Source: Caccovicinus sp964425595 (GTDB lineage: Bacteria; Bacillota; Clostridia; Lachnospirales; Lachnospiraceae). From it: a stretch of 18,264 bases of DNA. Location of the stretch: positions 1 to 18,264 of the forward strand of contig CAYRMW010000047.1 of assembly GCA_964425595.1 (NCBI GenBank), given 5' to 3'. How positions within the stretch are numbered: position 1 is the stretch's first letter; every line of letters begins with the position of its first letter. Below the pieces are notes generated by a model. The model was not told the origin of the DNA. It worked only from the letters and a program-made list of their open reading frames with translations, and ran no database searches. Positions 1 to 7,062 of the stretch are shown in pieces. Both the position numbers and the translations under genes were made by a program.

Positions 1-55
<55 letters not shown>

Positions 56-103
56 TTTTTTTGTGCAGAAAAGTATTTTGACAAGAGTGCGCAGTATGAA
101 CAT

Positions 104-176
104 GGGCGTGTAGCTCAGGTGGTAGAGCACTTGACTTTTAATCAAGTTGTCCCGGGTTCGAATCCCGGCACGCTCA
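104..176 (+). tRNA. tRNA-Lys (UUU)
   Basis: This is a complete 73-nt tRNA. The acceptor GGGCGTG (104-110) pairs with CACGCTC (169-175) with one G-T wobble, and A176 is the discriminator. The D arm follows at TAGCTCAGGTGGTAGAGCA. The anticodon stem CTTGA/TCAAG closes the loop CTTTTAA with anticodon TTT, which decodes lysine. The T arm is CCGGG-TTCGAAT-CCCGG. CCA is not encoded. It lies 48 nt after the tRNA-fMet in the same orientation, and a terminator follows directly, so the two are probably the end of one tRNA operon. Confidence 0.97.
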
Positions 177-184
177 GTATGGAG

Positions 185-222
185 AAGCGAAAACCAGAGG
201 GATCCGGGTTTTCGCTTTTTTT
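185..222 (+). terminator. Intrinsic terminator of the tRNA operon
   Basis: AAGCGAAAACC (185-195) is perfectly complementary to GGTTTTCGCTT (207-217), giving an 11-bp stem with an 11-nt loop. It is followed by a T run to 222. It lies 8 nt downstream of tRNA-Lys, the expected place for the end of the tRNA transcript. Confidence 0.9.
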
Positions 223-223
223 C

Positions 224-252
224 TTGTACATACCTGTAATGTCTGATAGGAT
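224..252 (+). promoter_or_regulatory. Possible sigma-A promoter for the surface-protein gene at 288
   Basis: TTGTAC (224-229) and TAGGAT (247-252) are 17 bp apart. They lie between the tRNA terminator and the ribosome binding site of the next gene. Both boxes are imperfect. Since the preceding transcript ends at about 222, some promoter must lie in this 65-nt gap unless there is read-through. Confidence 0.35.
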
Positions 253-287
253 AAAAGAGGTTTTGGAAAAGAAGACGAGGTGAAAGT

Positions 288-2183
288 ATGAACAGAAGGC
301 GAAAGAAGGGATCGAAAGTCCGTATTTCCTATATATGGGCAGGTATTATGTCGGTATGTGCCCTGGCAGCGCTGTTCGCCGCGGTTTGGGTGGTGATCGC
401 GGTCTATGAAAAGATCATCGGTGATTCGGTACAGTGGGAAGAGGAGTCATCGGTAGTGGAGACCAGTGAGCTGGAGATCGTTGAGGATCCTGTCACCGGA
501 TGGATCGACGAGGAGGGGGGTACAAGGTATTTAGACAGTGACGGGAACTATCTCTGTGACCGGTGGATCGTTTCAGAAGGCAGTCTTTATTATCTGGATG
601 AAGACGGGTATATGGCGGTTGATGAGGTATCTATGGACGGACAGGTTTTTTCGTTTAATGAGGAGGGAGAACTAACCGATATCCAGATGGATTCGAACTG
701 GGTCGGCCTGACCGGTGACGATAACCTGCAAAATCTGGACAGTTTGGTGAAAAGCAATGCGTTCTGGTGTTACCTGGATTCCGGATCAGACGAGGATGCT
801 GTGTTTAAGACAATCTACTATCGAAAGACCACGGAAATGGAAGCAAAGCCTCTGGGCGGGGATGATCCGGAGAAGTCCACGCATAATTCCCTGCATATCT
901 ATGACGGATATATTTATTATCTTCCTCAGGTGACCGCGCGGACCTTCAGCAGTCTGAGCACAGAGGAGCAGGAATTGTGCAACCGGCTTTATCGAATGAA
1001 GCCTGGCGATTCGAAAAGGGAACTGCTGGCGGAAAATGCCACCGGTTTTCTGGTCCTGGAAGATGGAAGTATCTATTATGCTTCGGACGGACAGATCAGG
1101 ATGGTCGATACGGAGAGTGCTGATTCGTCAGAAGAAGAGCAGTATCAGGTGCAGATCAAGGATGCCGGGTGCTATCTTGTGGATGCGTCGGGCGATCCGG
1201 TTTCAGGAAATCTGGTCATTGAAGATCGCCTGTATCAGTTAGATCAGGACGGAAAGATAACCGGCGTGTATCCGGCGGATCGGACATATGGTCAGGCAAC
1301 GTTTACGCTGGAACAAAATTCTTCCGGGGCCACGGCTTTGTACAGGCAGTCGTCCGGCGCAGCGAAGACGATGATCGCCCAGTCGGATTATGGGATCAAC
1401 AGTTTCTGCATTGCGGACGGAATGATCTATTACAGCGCCTATATCCGCAGGGACAGCGACGGAACACGATACAGCGCCATATTTCAGATTTCCCCGGATG
1501 GAAGCGGGAATCGGCAGATCAGCCGGGAATTCCAGGGGAATATCCTGAATCTGTATTACTATTCGGAGCAGGGAAAAATATACGGGGAGTATACACCGGT
1601 CAGCTGGAAAAACTGTTATGGGCAGATCGTCGTGATCGAACTGGACGGCACGGTCAGTGTGATCGATGATTCTTCTTCGCGGACGGGCGAGGTGATGGAA
1701 GATAATGACCTTCTGACCCTGGTTATGGTGGATGGAAATACGATCACCACCTACCTTCGCTCGTGCAGCTACAGCCGGACTACCGCCAGCTGGACGGTAT
1801 TGTCGGAAGAACCGTATCAATTCCCGGCTGTTTTACAGCAGGTAATCGCTGCCTCTGCAGACAGCGTGACCGGCGAAGAGCAAAGTACAGAGGAAGAGAC
1901 GGAAGCGGAGTCAGAGACGGCGGCGGTCGAAGAAAGCACCGTTCCGGCTGTTGTGGAAGAGACTCCCTCTACGCAGGCAGCCGCCTCCGAAACAGAGCAG
2001 GTCCGGCAGCCGGGTCCAAGCGAGACTGCGGGAGTTGTTTTTGAAGAGCCGGGGCATACGGTCGAAAGCGCCGCGCCACCGGCAGCCTCCGCGCCGGCGC
2101 CGGAAGCCATCCCTACCATTGAGGCGAATCCAGAATCCGGAAACGTATCCGGTTCAGTAGAATTTGTCGGCCCAGGTTATTAG
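288..2183 (+). CDS. Membrane-anchored extracellular protein with choline-binding-like repeats and a disordered C-terminal tail
   Basis: A 631-residue protein of unknown function. A basic N-terminus (MNRRRKKGSK) precedes one hydrophobic segment at about residues 14-40, so the bulk is probably outside the cell, held by an uncleaved anchor. Residues 67-131 carry three or more degenerate repeats of aromatic-YLD-x-DG type (GWIDEEGG, YYLDEDGYM, FSFNEEGEL), like choline/glucan-binding repeats of cell-wall proteins. Residues 200-510 hold repeated strand motifs such as IYDGYIYYLP, LEDGSIYYAS and IADGMIYYSA, which suggest a propeller of the DUF5050 kind found in Firmicute surface proteins. Residues about 523-620 are Glu/Ser/Thr/Pro/Ala-rich and likely unstructured, and the chain ends SVEFVGPGY. 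The ATG at 288 follows GACGAGG (274-280). I see no sortase motif and no catalytic motif. The domain names are my reading of repeat patterns and were not searched. Confidence 0.8.
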   Translation: MNRRRKKGSKVRISYIWAGIMSVCALAALFAAVWVVIAVYEKIIGDSVQWEEESSVVETSELEIVEDPVTGWIDEEGGTRYLDSDGNYLCDRWIVSEGSLYYLDEDGYMAVDEVSMDGQVFSFNEEGELTDIQMDSNWVGLTGDDNLQNLDSLVKSNAFWCYLDSGSDEDAVFKTIYYRKTTEMEAKPLGGDDPEKSTHNSLHIYDGYIYYLPQVTARTFSSLSTEEQELCNRLYRMKPGDSKRELLAENATGFLVLEDGSIYYASDGQIRMVDTESADSSEEEQYQVQIKDAGCYLVDASGDPVSGNLVIEDRLYQLDQDGKITGVYPADRTYGQATFTLEQNSSGATALYRQSSGAAKTMIAQSDYGINSFCIADGMIYYSAYIRRDSDGTRYSAIFQISPDGSGNRQISREFQGNILNLYYYSEQGKIYGEYTPVSWKNCYGQIVVIELDGTVSVIDDSSSRTGEVMEDNDLLTLVMVDGNTITTYLRSCSYSRTTASWTVLSEEPYQFPAVLQQVIAASADSVTGEEQSTEEETEAESETAAVEESTVPAVVEETPSTQAAASETEQVRQPGPSETAGVVFEEPGHTVESAAPPAASAPAPEAIPTIEANPESGNVSGSVEFVGPGY

Positions 2184-2201
2184 GTCCGGATACTGCGAAG
2201 G

Positions 2202-2432
2202 TCACTCATCAAATTCCACGATAACGTAAAAGCCGCGGTCATTTTCCTGAACCTCTTTTACGATACCGTAGGGAGATTGAATGCGTTCCCGGGACGGATA
2301 GCACCCGGACATGGCTACCGCCGGATCAATGATGTAGCTGTAGCCGCTGGCGCCGGGACGTTCGATGATCTTTACCTGATCTCCGGCTTTTACCAGATCA
2401 GGACGTTCCATTTTAAAGGTTTCCGTTCTCAT
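2202..2432 (-). CDS. Small protein of unknown function (76 aa)
   Basis: The reading frame is open upstream to 2573, but the start is taken at the ATG at 2432-2430. On the minus strand it has AAAAAGGAG ending 7-8 nt before it, and the longer version would run through a promoter. The 76-residue product begins MRTETFKMERPDLVKAGDQV and is soluble, with no membrane segment. The pattern GDQVKIIERPG ... YGIVKEVQENDRGFYVIVEF looks like a short beta-barrel of SH3/KOW type (motif VxxGDxVxI, then a GxVxEV turn). That is only a resemblance. One Cys occurs in the middle (GCYPSRERIQSPYG). It converges on the surface-protein gene, with 18 nt between stops and no clear terminator, and is divergent from the decarboxylase gene. 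Confidence 0.75.
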   Translation of the reverse strand: MRTETFKMERPDLVKAGDQVKIIERPGASGYSYIIDPAVAMSGCYPSRERIQSPYGIVKEVQENDRGFYVIVEFDE

Positions 2433-2453
2433 CGTAAGCTCCTTTTTCCTGTT

Positions 2454-2482
2454 TTGTATGATCAAGTTTCGGGTATCATTAT
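2454..2482 (+). promoter_or_regulatory. Possible promoter for the decarboxylase gene
   Basis: TTGTAT (2454-2459) and CATTAT (2477-2482) are 17 bp apart on the plus strand. The -10 box overlaps the -10 of the divergent minus-strand promoter almost exactly, so the two directions would compete for polymerase. The match to consensus is moderate. A second AT-rich candidate, TATAAA at 2495-2500, lacks a -35. Confidence 0.3.
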
Positions 2483-2506
2483 AGCGAAAGCAAATATAAA
2501 ATGCAA
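2478..2506 (-). promoter_or_regulatory. Promoter for the minus-strand 76-aa gene
   Basis: Read on the minus strand, TTGCAT (2506-2501) and a perfect TATAAT (2483-2478) are 17 bp apart. Transcription would start near 2471, giving a leader of about 40 nt before the ATG at 2432. Confidence 0.6.
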
Positions 2507-2546
2507 CAAGCCGGGAAAAAGGGAGGATATCAGCAAGCAGGGCAGT

Positions 2547-4037
2547 ATGGACAAAAATACGATTCTCAGTCAATTAAAAACATATTCGGTTTCGGATGCC
2601 TATCCTTTTCACATGCCCGGACATAAGAGAAATCTTGGAGAAGAGGAAGGACTGGCAGGAGCCTTTCCTAATCCGTTTTCCATTGATATTACCGAGATCA
2701 GCGGATTTGATGATCTGCATCATCCGGAGGGGCTTCTTCTGGATTCCATGAAACATGCAGCGGCGATATACGGGGTGGACGAAAGCGTTTATCTGGTGAA
2801 TGGAAGCAGCGGGGGAATCCTTGCTGCCGTCAGCGGCTGCGTCAGAAGAGGTGGAAAGATCCTGATCAGCAGGAACTGCCATAAGTCGGTTTATCATGCG
2901 GTTTTCCTCAATGCGCTGGAAACGGAGTATATTTATCCACAATTTATTGCGGATTTGGGGATAAACGGGGGGATTTTGCCGGAAGATGTGGAAAAGATCC
3001 TTGATGATACCCCGGATATCCAGGCTGTTCTGATCGTATCGCCGACCTACGACGGCATCGTATCGGATATCGCCGGCATTGCGGCAGCCGCGCATCGGAA
3101 GGGGATTCCCCTTCTTGTGGATGAAGCGCATGGCGCGCATTTTCCCTTTGGACATCAGGGGGAATTTCCCCAGTCCGCATTGGACTGCGGAGCCGATGTG
3201 GTAATACAAAGCCTTCATAAAACGCTGCCCTCCCTGACGCAGACAGCGATCCTTCACATGAAAGAGAAGTTTTTGGGCAGAGAGAAGATGGAAAGGATCC
3301 GGTGGTTCCTTACGGTGTACCAGAGCAGCAGTCCATCTTACGTGTTGATGGCGGCGGCAGAGCAGTGTGTTCAGTACATGGACGGCAGCGGAAGAAAAAA
3401 ACTGTCGTGGCTTTCCGCAAAGATGGAGCAGTTCAGGGAGAAAACGAGAGATTTTTCTTCCCTTGCGGTTCCGGGAAGGGAGCTGGCGGGGAAGCATGGT
3501 GTCTTTGATGTGGATCTGTCCAAGATCATCTTTGACACGGGAAAGACAGGAAAAAGCGGAAACTGGCTGGGCGGTCAGTTTCGCCGGAAATACCATCTGG
3601 AATTGGAGATGTGCGCGCCGCGGTATGCGCTGGCGCTCACCAGTCTGTGGGATACGGAAGAGGGCCTTGCGCGTCTCTTTAGGGCCGCGGCAGACATGGA
3701 CAGGGTGCTTGCGTGTGACGGCGGCGGGAAGATAAGCAGTCCGGGGAAAGATCAGCTTCCCCGGGGCAGGACGGTCTGTCCCGTTTATCAGGCACTGGAA
3801 ATGCCTTCGGAGGAGACTGATCTTCTGGCGTCTTCGGGCCGGATCGCGGCAGATTATGTGTACCTTTATCCTCCGGGCATACCGTGTCTGGTTCCCGGGG
3901 AGATGATTATCGACGAAATAGTCGAAATAATATTAAATTATATAAAAATAGGATTTGATATATATGGAATAAAAAGTAATGTAGGATATCGTCTGAAAGT
4001 TTTGCGGCATTACCCAAAAAATAAAAGAAAATTGTAA
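2547..4037 (+). CDS. Orn/Lys/Arg decarboxylase family PLP enzyme (YaaO/SpeA type)
   Basis: A 496-residue fold-type I PLP enzyme, close to the usual 480-490 of the short Firmicute SpeA/YaaO group. The frame is open back to 2277, but the product starts at the ATG at 2547. The family's N-terminal signature PFHMPGHKR falls at residues 20-28, and the upstream part has no family similarity and overlaps the divergent gene. Other landmarks are NGSSGG (85-90), VSPTYDG (164-170), VDEAHGAH (191-198, with the Asp that contacts the PLP ring nitrogen) and SLHKTLPS (222-229), where K225 should form the Schiff base. The C-terminal domain ends with PGIPCLVPGE and GYRLKVLR, as in the family. It removes the alpha-carboxyl of a basic amino acid, giving cadaverine, agmatine or putrescine, but the substrate cannot be read from sequence. 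The last 130 bases are markedly AT-rich. The SD is weak (GCAGGG). Confidence 0.9.
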   Translation: MDKNTILSQLKTYSVSDAYPFHMPGHKRNLGEEEGLAGAFPNPFSIDITEISGFDDLHHPEGLLLDSMKHAAAIYGVDESVYLVNGSSGGILAAVSGCVRRGGKILISRNCHKSVYHAVFLNALETEYIYPQFIADLGINGGILPEDVEKILDDTPDIQAVLIVSPTYDGIVSDIAGIAAAAHRKGIPLLVDEAHGAHFPFGHQGEFPQSALDCGADVVIQSLHKTLPSLTQTAILHMKEKFLGREKMERIRWFLTVYQSSSPSYVLMAAAEQCVQYMDGSGRKKLSWLSAKMEQFREKTRDFSSLAVPGRELAGKHGVFDVDLSKIIFDTGKTGKSGNWLGGQFRRKYHLELEMCAPRYALALTSLWDTEEGLARLFRAAADMDRVLACDGGGKISSPGKDQLPRGRTVCPVYQALEMPSEETDLLASSGRIAADYVYLYPPGIPCLVPGEMIIDEIVEIILNYIKIGFDIYGIKSNVGYRLKVLRHYPKNKRKL

Positions 4038-4038
4038 G

Positions 4039-4067
4039 TTGAAAAAACGAATCCAATACTTTATAAT
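4039..4067 (+). promoter_or_regulatory. Strong promoter for the SARP-regulator unit
   Basis: TTGAAA (4039-4044) and a perfect TATAAT (4062-4067) are exactly 17 bp apart. The -35 begins one base after the stop codon of the decarboxylase gene. Transcription would start near 4074, with a leader of about 57 nt before the ATG at 4131. The next two genes are therefore probably an independent unit. Confidence 0.8.
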
Positions 4068-4130
4068 GACCGGTGAACGATGTAGGAATGGACGTAAATT
4101 GATCAACAGCGATGCGTGCAGGGGGATGTT

Positions 4131-5384
4131 ATGGAAAACAAAAGACCAGTATTTACAGTGAATATGCTGGGCGGTCTGTCTTTTTACTACGATGACAGGG
4201 AATTCACACTTAAGTGCAGCCAGACAAGCAAGGTCATGCAGCTTTTCCTCCTGCTTTTAGGAGCAGGCGAAGATGGCATTCCCAGAGTACAGCTGCTGGA
4301 ATTTTTATATGGCCGTGAGGATACGCAGGATACAAAGAACGCGTTTCGTATCCTGGTGTTCCGTCTTCGCAGGATCCTTGAAGATACGATCATCCTCAAG
4401 GACAATTACATAGTGGTAGAAAAGGGGATTTACCGTTTTGGCGGACATCTGGATGTCCGTGTGGATTATAAACTTTTCCTTGAACATGCGTCTCAGGCTC
4501 TGGAGATGGAAGACACGGAAGAGAAGATCGGGGAGCTGAAACAGGTATGCGAAAGCTATTCCGGCGAACTGCTCCCGTTCCTGTCGAAGGAAGAGTGGGT
4601 TGCGGCAGAGAGCGTCCGCTGCAAGGATAAGTATTTTGACTGCCTGCGAGAGGCCTGCAGGCTACTGAAGAAAAAAGGCCGGTATGAGGAGGTCTTAGGC
4701 CTGTGCGGCCGGGCAATCGAGCTTTATCCGTTTGAAGAGTGGCAGTTGGTCCAGATCGATTGTCTTCTGGCCATGAACCGATATAAAGAAGCGCTGAAAG
4801 TTTATGAAGACTCGACCACTCTGTTCTTTGAAGAGCTGGGATTATCTCCATCAGAAAAGATGCTGGCGCGGTTCAGGGCCATGAGCGGGCAGATCCACTA
4901 CGCGATGGGAACACTGACGGATATCCGGAGCAACCTGAAAGAGAAGCAATTTTTATCCGGAGCGTATTATTGCAGTTATCCCAGTTTTATCGACAGCTAC
5001 CGGATCATTGTCCGTATGATCGAAAGGAGCGGGCTTTCTGTCTTTCTTATGCTCTGTACGCTGACTGACAGCAAGGGAAATCCCATGGAGCGCGAGGATC
5101 TGCTGACGGAGTGCGCGGCGCATTTAAATCAGGCGATCGGCAAATCATTGCGCCGGGGTGATCTGTATACGCGCTGCAGCCGGAACCAGTTTCTGATCCT
5201 GCTGATCGGAATCAAGCAGGAAGACTGCGAGGTCGCATTTATGCGGATCAATGCGAAATTTCGGGAAATGTGCCCTCATCAGAAGGTACAGCTGCGGTAT
5301 TACGTTTCTTCCGTCGCGGAGATCCGGAAAGAGAAGACCGATCTGCATTTCGGCGCTTCCGGGAACCGGTGGAGAAAGAAGTGA
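4131..5384 (+). CDS. SARP/BTAD-type transcriptional regulator with a degenerate GGDEF-like C-terminal domain
   Basis: A 417-residue regulator. A GTG at 4116 is in frame, but the ATG at 4131 is chosen because AGGGGG (4120-4125) lies 5 nt before it. Residues about 8-105 form an OmpR-type winged helix as in SARP proteins (FTVNMLGGLSFYYDDREF, then the helix region around DTKNAFRILVFRLRRIL, then the wing YIVVEKGIYRFG). Residues about 110-255 are a helical bacterial transcriptional activator (BTAD/TPR-like) domain, with CESYSGELLPFL and GLCGRAIELYPFEEW. Residues about 275-400 resemble a GGDEF fold: a predicted strand LSVFLMLCTL, then AIGKSLRRGDLYTRCSRNQF (336-354 region). Here SRNQF (350-354) sits where a cyclase has GGDEF, so it should lack cyclase activity. 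It probably senses a ligand or dimerises. The next gene starts 33 nt downstream. The SARP call is secure by architecture. The GGDEF call is inference. Confidence 0.82.
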   Translation: MENKRPVFTVNMLGGLSFYYDDREFTLKCSQTSKVMQLFLLLLGAGEDGIPRVQLLEFLYGREDTQDTKNAFRILVFRLRRILEDTIILKDNYIVVEKGIYRFGGHLDVRVDYKLFLEHASQALEMEDTEEKIGELKQVCESYSGELLPFLSKEEWVAAESVRCKDKYFDCLREACRLLKKKGRYEEVLGLCGRAIELYPFEEWQLVQIDCLLAMNRYKEALKVYEDSTTLFFEELGLSPSEKMLARFRAMSGQIHYAMGTLTDIRSNLKEKQFLSGAYYCSYPSFIDSYRIIVRMIERSGLSVFLMLCTLTDSKGNPMEREDLLTECAAHLNQAIGKSLRRGDLYTRCSRNQFLILLIGIKQEDCEVAFMRINAKFREMCPHQKVQLRYYVSSVAEIRKEKTDLHFGASGNRWRKK

Positions 5385-5417
5385 CAGGAGCGGACGACAG
5401 AAAGGAAGACGGAAGAG

Positions 5418-5882
5418 ATGGGAAAATATCGAATCAATACCGCCGCACCGAATCTGACCTGTATCTGCATTGATGCATGCAGGAAGGAAGACTACAGCGG
5501 GAGGATCTATCATAAATACAGCAGTGAAGGCATCCCTTTTCCGAGCAGCGGCAGTATGATCATGCTGTTGGACAGTTTCTTTGATCAGATCAATTATCCG
5601 CAGACTTCTACGCGGTGCCGCAGCTTTAAAAAGATGAAGAAGGAAGAAGATCACGAACCGAAGAAGGATCAGATGCCTCTGGTACAGGCGATGACAGCGC
5701 AGGAAGTACTTGATCACAGGGGAAAGATCGCTACGTTTATTCTCCATGTGCAGTACCGTCAGAATTCAACCTGGCAGGGCAACCTGATATGGGCGGATGA
5801 GGAAATAAAAAAGGATTTTTTCAGTGTTCTCGAGTTTTTAAAGCTTTTGGACAGCGCTCTTTGCGCGAACGAATCGGAATAA
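5418..5882 (+). CDS. Protein of unknown function (154 aa), paired with the SARP-type regulator
   Basis: I cannot assign a function. The product has no signal peptide or membrane segment. The N-terminal half contains INTAAPNLTCICIDACRKED and GIPFPSSGSMIMLLDSFFDQ, followed by a highly charged linker (KKMKKEEDHEPKKDQ, residues 71-85). The C-terminal half has AQEVLDHRGKIATFILHVQY, then RQNSTWQGNLIWADEE (114-129), and ends FLKLLDSAL. The last part looks like a compact, mostly beta domain ending in a helix. From memory, the motif RQNxxWQG-x-I-x-W followed by a FxSxLELLxLxxSAL helix recurs in small Firmicute proteins, but I could not verify this. It starts 33 nt after the SARP gene with no promoter between, and a strong terminator follows. 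The two genes thus form a closed unit, and the product may be the regulator's partner. The start ATG has GGAAG upstream. Confidence 0.75.
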   Translation: MGKYRINTAAPNLTCICIDACRKEDYSGRIYHKYSSEGIPFPSSGSMIMLLDSFFDQINYPQTSTRCRSFKKMKKEEDHEPKKDQMPLVQAMTAQEVLDHRGKIATFILHVQYRQNSTWQGNLIWADEEIKKDFFSVLEFLKLLDSALCANESE

Positions 5883-5914
5883 TAAGCTGTGTCCGGCAGG
5901 AAGCAGCAGGCAGG

Positions 5915-5956
5915 AAACCGGCTTTTCATGATGTGACAGGAAGGGCCGGTTTTTTT
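5915..5956 (+). terminator. Intrinsic terminator closing the SARP unit
   Basis: AAACCGGCTTTTC (5915-5927) pairs with GAAGGGCCGGTTT (5940-5952), including two U-G pairs. The loop is 12 nt, and a run of seven T (5950-5956) begins within the stem. It lies 33 nt after the stop of the 154-aa gene. Confidence 0.88.
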
Positions 5957-6006
5957 GGTACTTTTGTGAAGCGGCCGACAGAAGGTTTGCCGGATGGATT
6001 TTTATT

Positions 6007-6035
6007 GTTTTTCAACGCATAATAGAGTAGAATAG
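6007..6035 (+). promoter_or_regulatory. Promoter for the holB-ricT-trmN6-rsmI block
   Basis: TTGTTT (6007-6012) and TAGAAT (6030-6035) are 17 bp apart, about 25 nt before the GAGGGG ribosome binding site of holB and downstream of a terminator. The -10 matches consensus in five of six positions. The -35 is weaker. Confidence 0.5.
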
Positions 6036-6066
6036 AAAAAGCAGAATACGCTGAGGGGGAATGTTC

Positions 6067-7059
6067 ATGCCAGGATTCTCGACGATTTTGGGACAGGATG
6101 TGGTTAAGCAGCATTTAAGAAAAGCAATCGCGTCGCACAAGGTTTCTCACGCCTATATTCTGACAGGGGAAAAAGGGATGGGAAAGAAATCTCTGGCTGA
6201 CGCGTTTGCCCTGTCTCTTCTCTGTGAAAAGAGAGGAGGGGGAGAACCTTGTCTGGAGTGCCACGCCTGCCGTCAGGTGCTGAGCGGAAATCATCCGGAC
6301 CTGATTTATGTCATGCATGAAAAGTCGGCCAGTATCGGCGTGGAGGATATCCGCAGCCAGATCAATCAAACCATAGAGATCAGACCTTATAATGGGGGAT
6401 ATAAAATTTACATTGTGGATGAGGCGGAGAAGATGACGGTCCAGGCGCAGAACGCGTTGTTAAAGACCATAGAAGAACCTCCTTCTTACGCCGTGATCCT
6501 CCTTCTTTCCACGAACGAGGATGCCTTTCTGCCTACCATCCAGTCGAGGTGTGTGCAGCTTAAGCTTAAACCGCTGAAGGATTCCGTGGTGAAGGAATAT
6601 CTTACGGAGACGATGGGGATAAAAGAGCAGGACGCGGACATCTATACAGCCTTTGCCAGAGGAAATCTGGGAAGGGCCATCCATCTGGCTTCTTCGGAAA
6701 GCTTCAGACTGATGCACAGTGAGATGCTGTATCTGCTCCGGTCGCTGAAGGATATGGATATTGCGGATATGCTGAATTTTATCCGGAAACTGCGGGAAGA
6801 AGAGGTTGACCTGTATGAGTGCCTGGATTTTATGCAGCTGTGGTACAGGGATGTGCTGATGTTCAAGGTAACTAAGGATGTCAATCTTCTGGTCTTTAAG
6901 GATCAGTATACAGCGATTAATGAGATCAGCAAGAACAGCGGTTATGACGGCCTGGAGAATGTTCTGGAGGCAGTGGATAAGGCCAGAGTCCGGCTGAATG
7001 CGAATGTCAATACCGAGCTGGTCCTGGAGCTGATGTTACTAGTGATGAAGGAGAACTAA
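6067..7059 (+). CDS. holB: DNA polymerase III subunit delta'
   Basis: An AAA+ clamp-loader subunit of the replicative polymerase, which with tau/gamma and delta loads the beta clamp onto primed DNA. The 330-residue product has a Walker A-type loop GEKGMGKKS (34-42), and a four-Cys zinc module (C53, C62, C65, C68 in CEKRGGGEPCLECHAC) as in DnaX and delta'. It also has a Walker B-like IYIVDEAEKM (D118, E119) and the SRC motif (160-162), where the arginine finger acts on the neighbouring subunit. The region after about 200 is the helical collar domain. Two in-frame ATGs exist at 6061 and 6067. The second is preferred because GAGGGG(G) ends about 6-7 nt before it, whereas it abuts the first. The next gene begins 3 nt after its stop. 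The zinc module and the ricT neighbour separate it from dnaX. Confidence 0.93.
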   Translation: MPGFSTILGQDVVKQHLRKAIASHKVSHAYILTGEKGMGKKSLADAFALSLLCEKRGGGEPCLECHACRQVLSGNHPDLIYVMHEKSASIGVEDIRSQINQTIEIRPYNGGYKIYIVDEAEKMTVQAQNALLKTIEEPPSYAVILLLSTNEDAFLPTIQSRCVQLKLKPLKDSVVKEYLTETMGIKEQDADIYTAFARGNLGRAIHLASSESFRLMHSEMLYLLRSLKDMDIADMLNFIRKLREEEVDLYECLDFMQLWYRDVLMFKVTKDVNLLVFKDQYTAINEISKNSGYDGLENVLEAVDKARVRLNANVNTELVLELMLLVMKEN

Positions 7060-7062
7060 AGG

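Noticed and set aside
2277..2546. 90-residue N-terminal extension of the decarboxylase
   Set aside because: It is antisense to the 76-aa gene, contains the divergent promoters, and lacks family similarity. The start at 2547 fits the family N-terminus.
2574..3596. 340-codon minus-strand frame opposite the decarboxylase gene
   Set aside because: The plus-strand decarboxylase has clear family motifs throughout. The minus frame has no recognisable domain and no ribosome binding site and is a codon-bias shadow.
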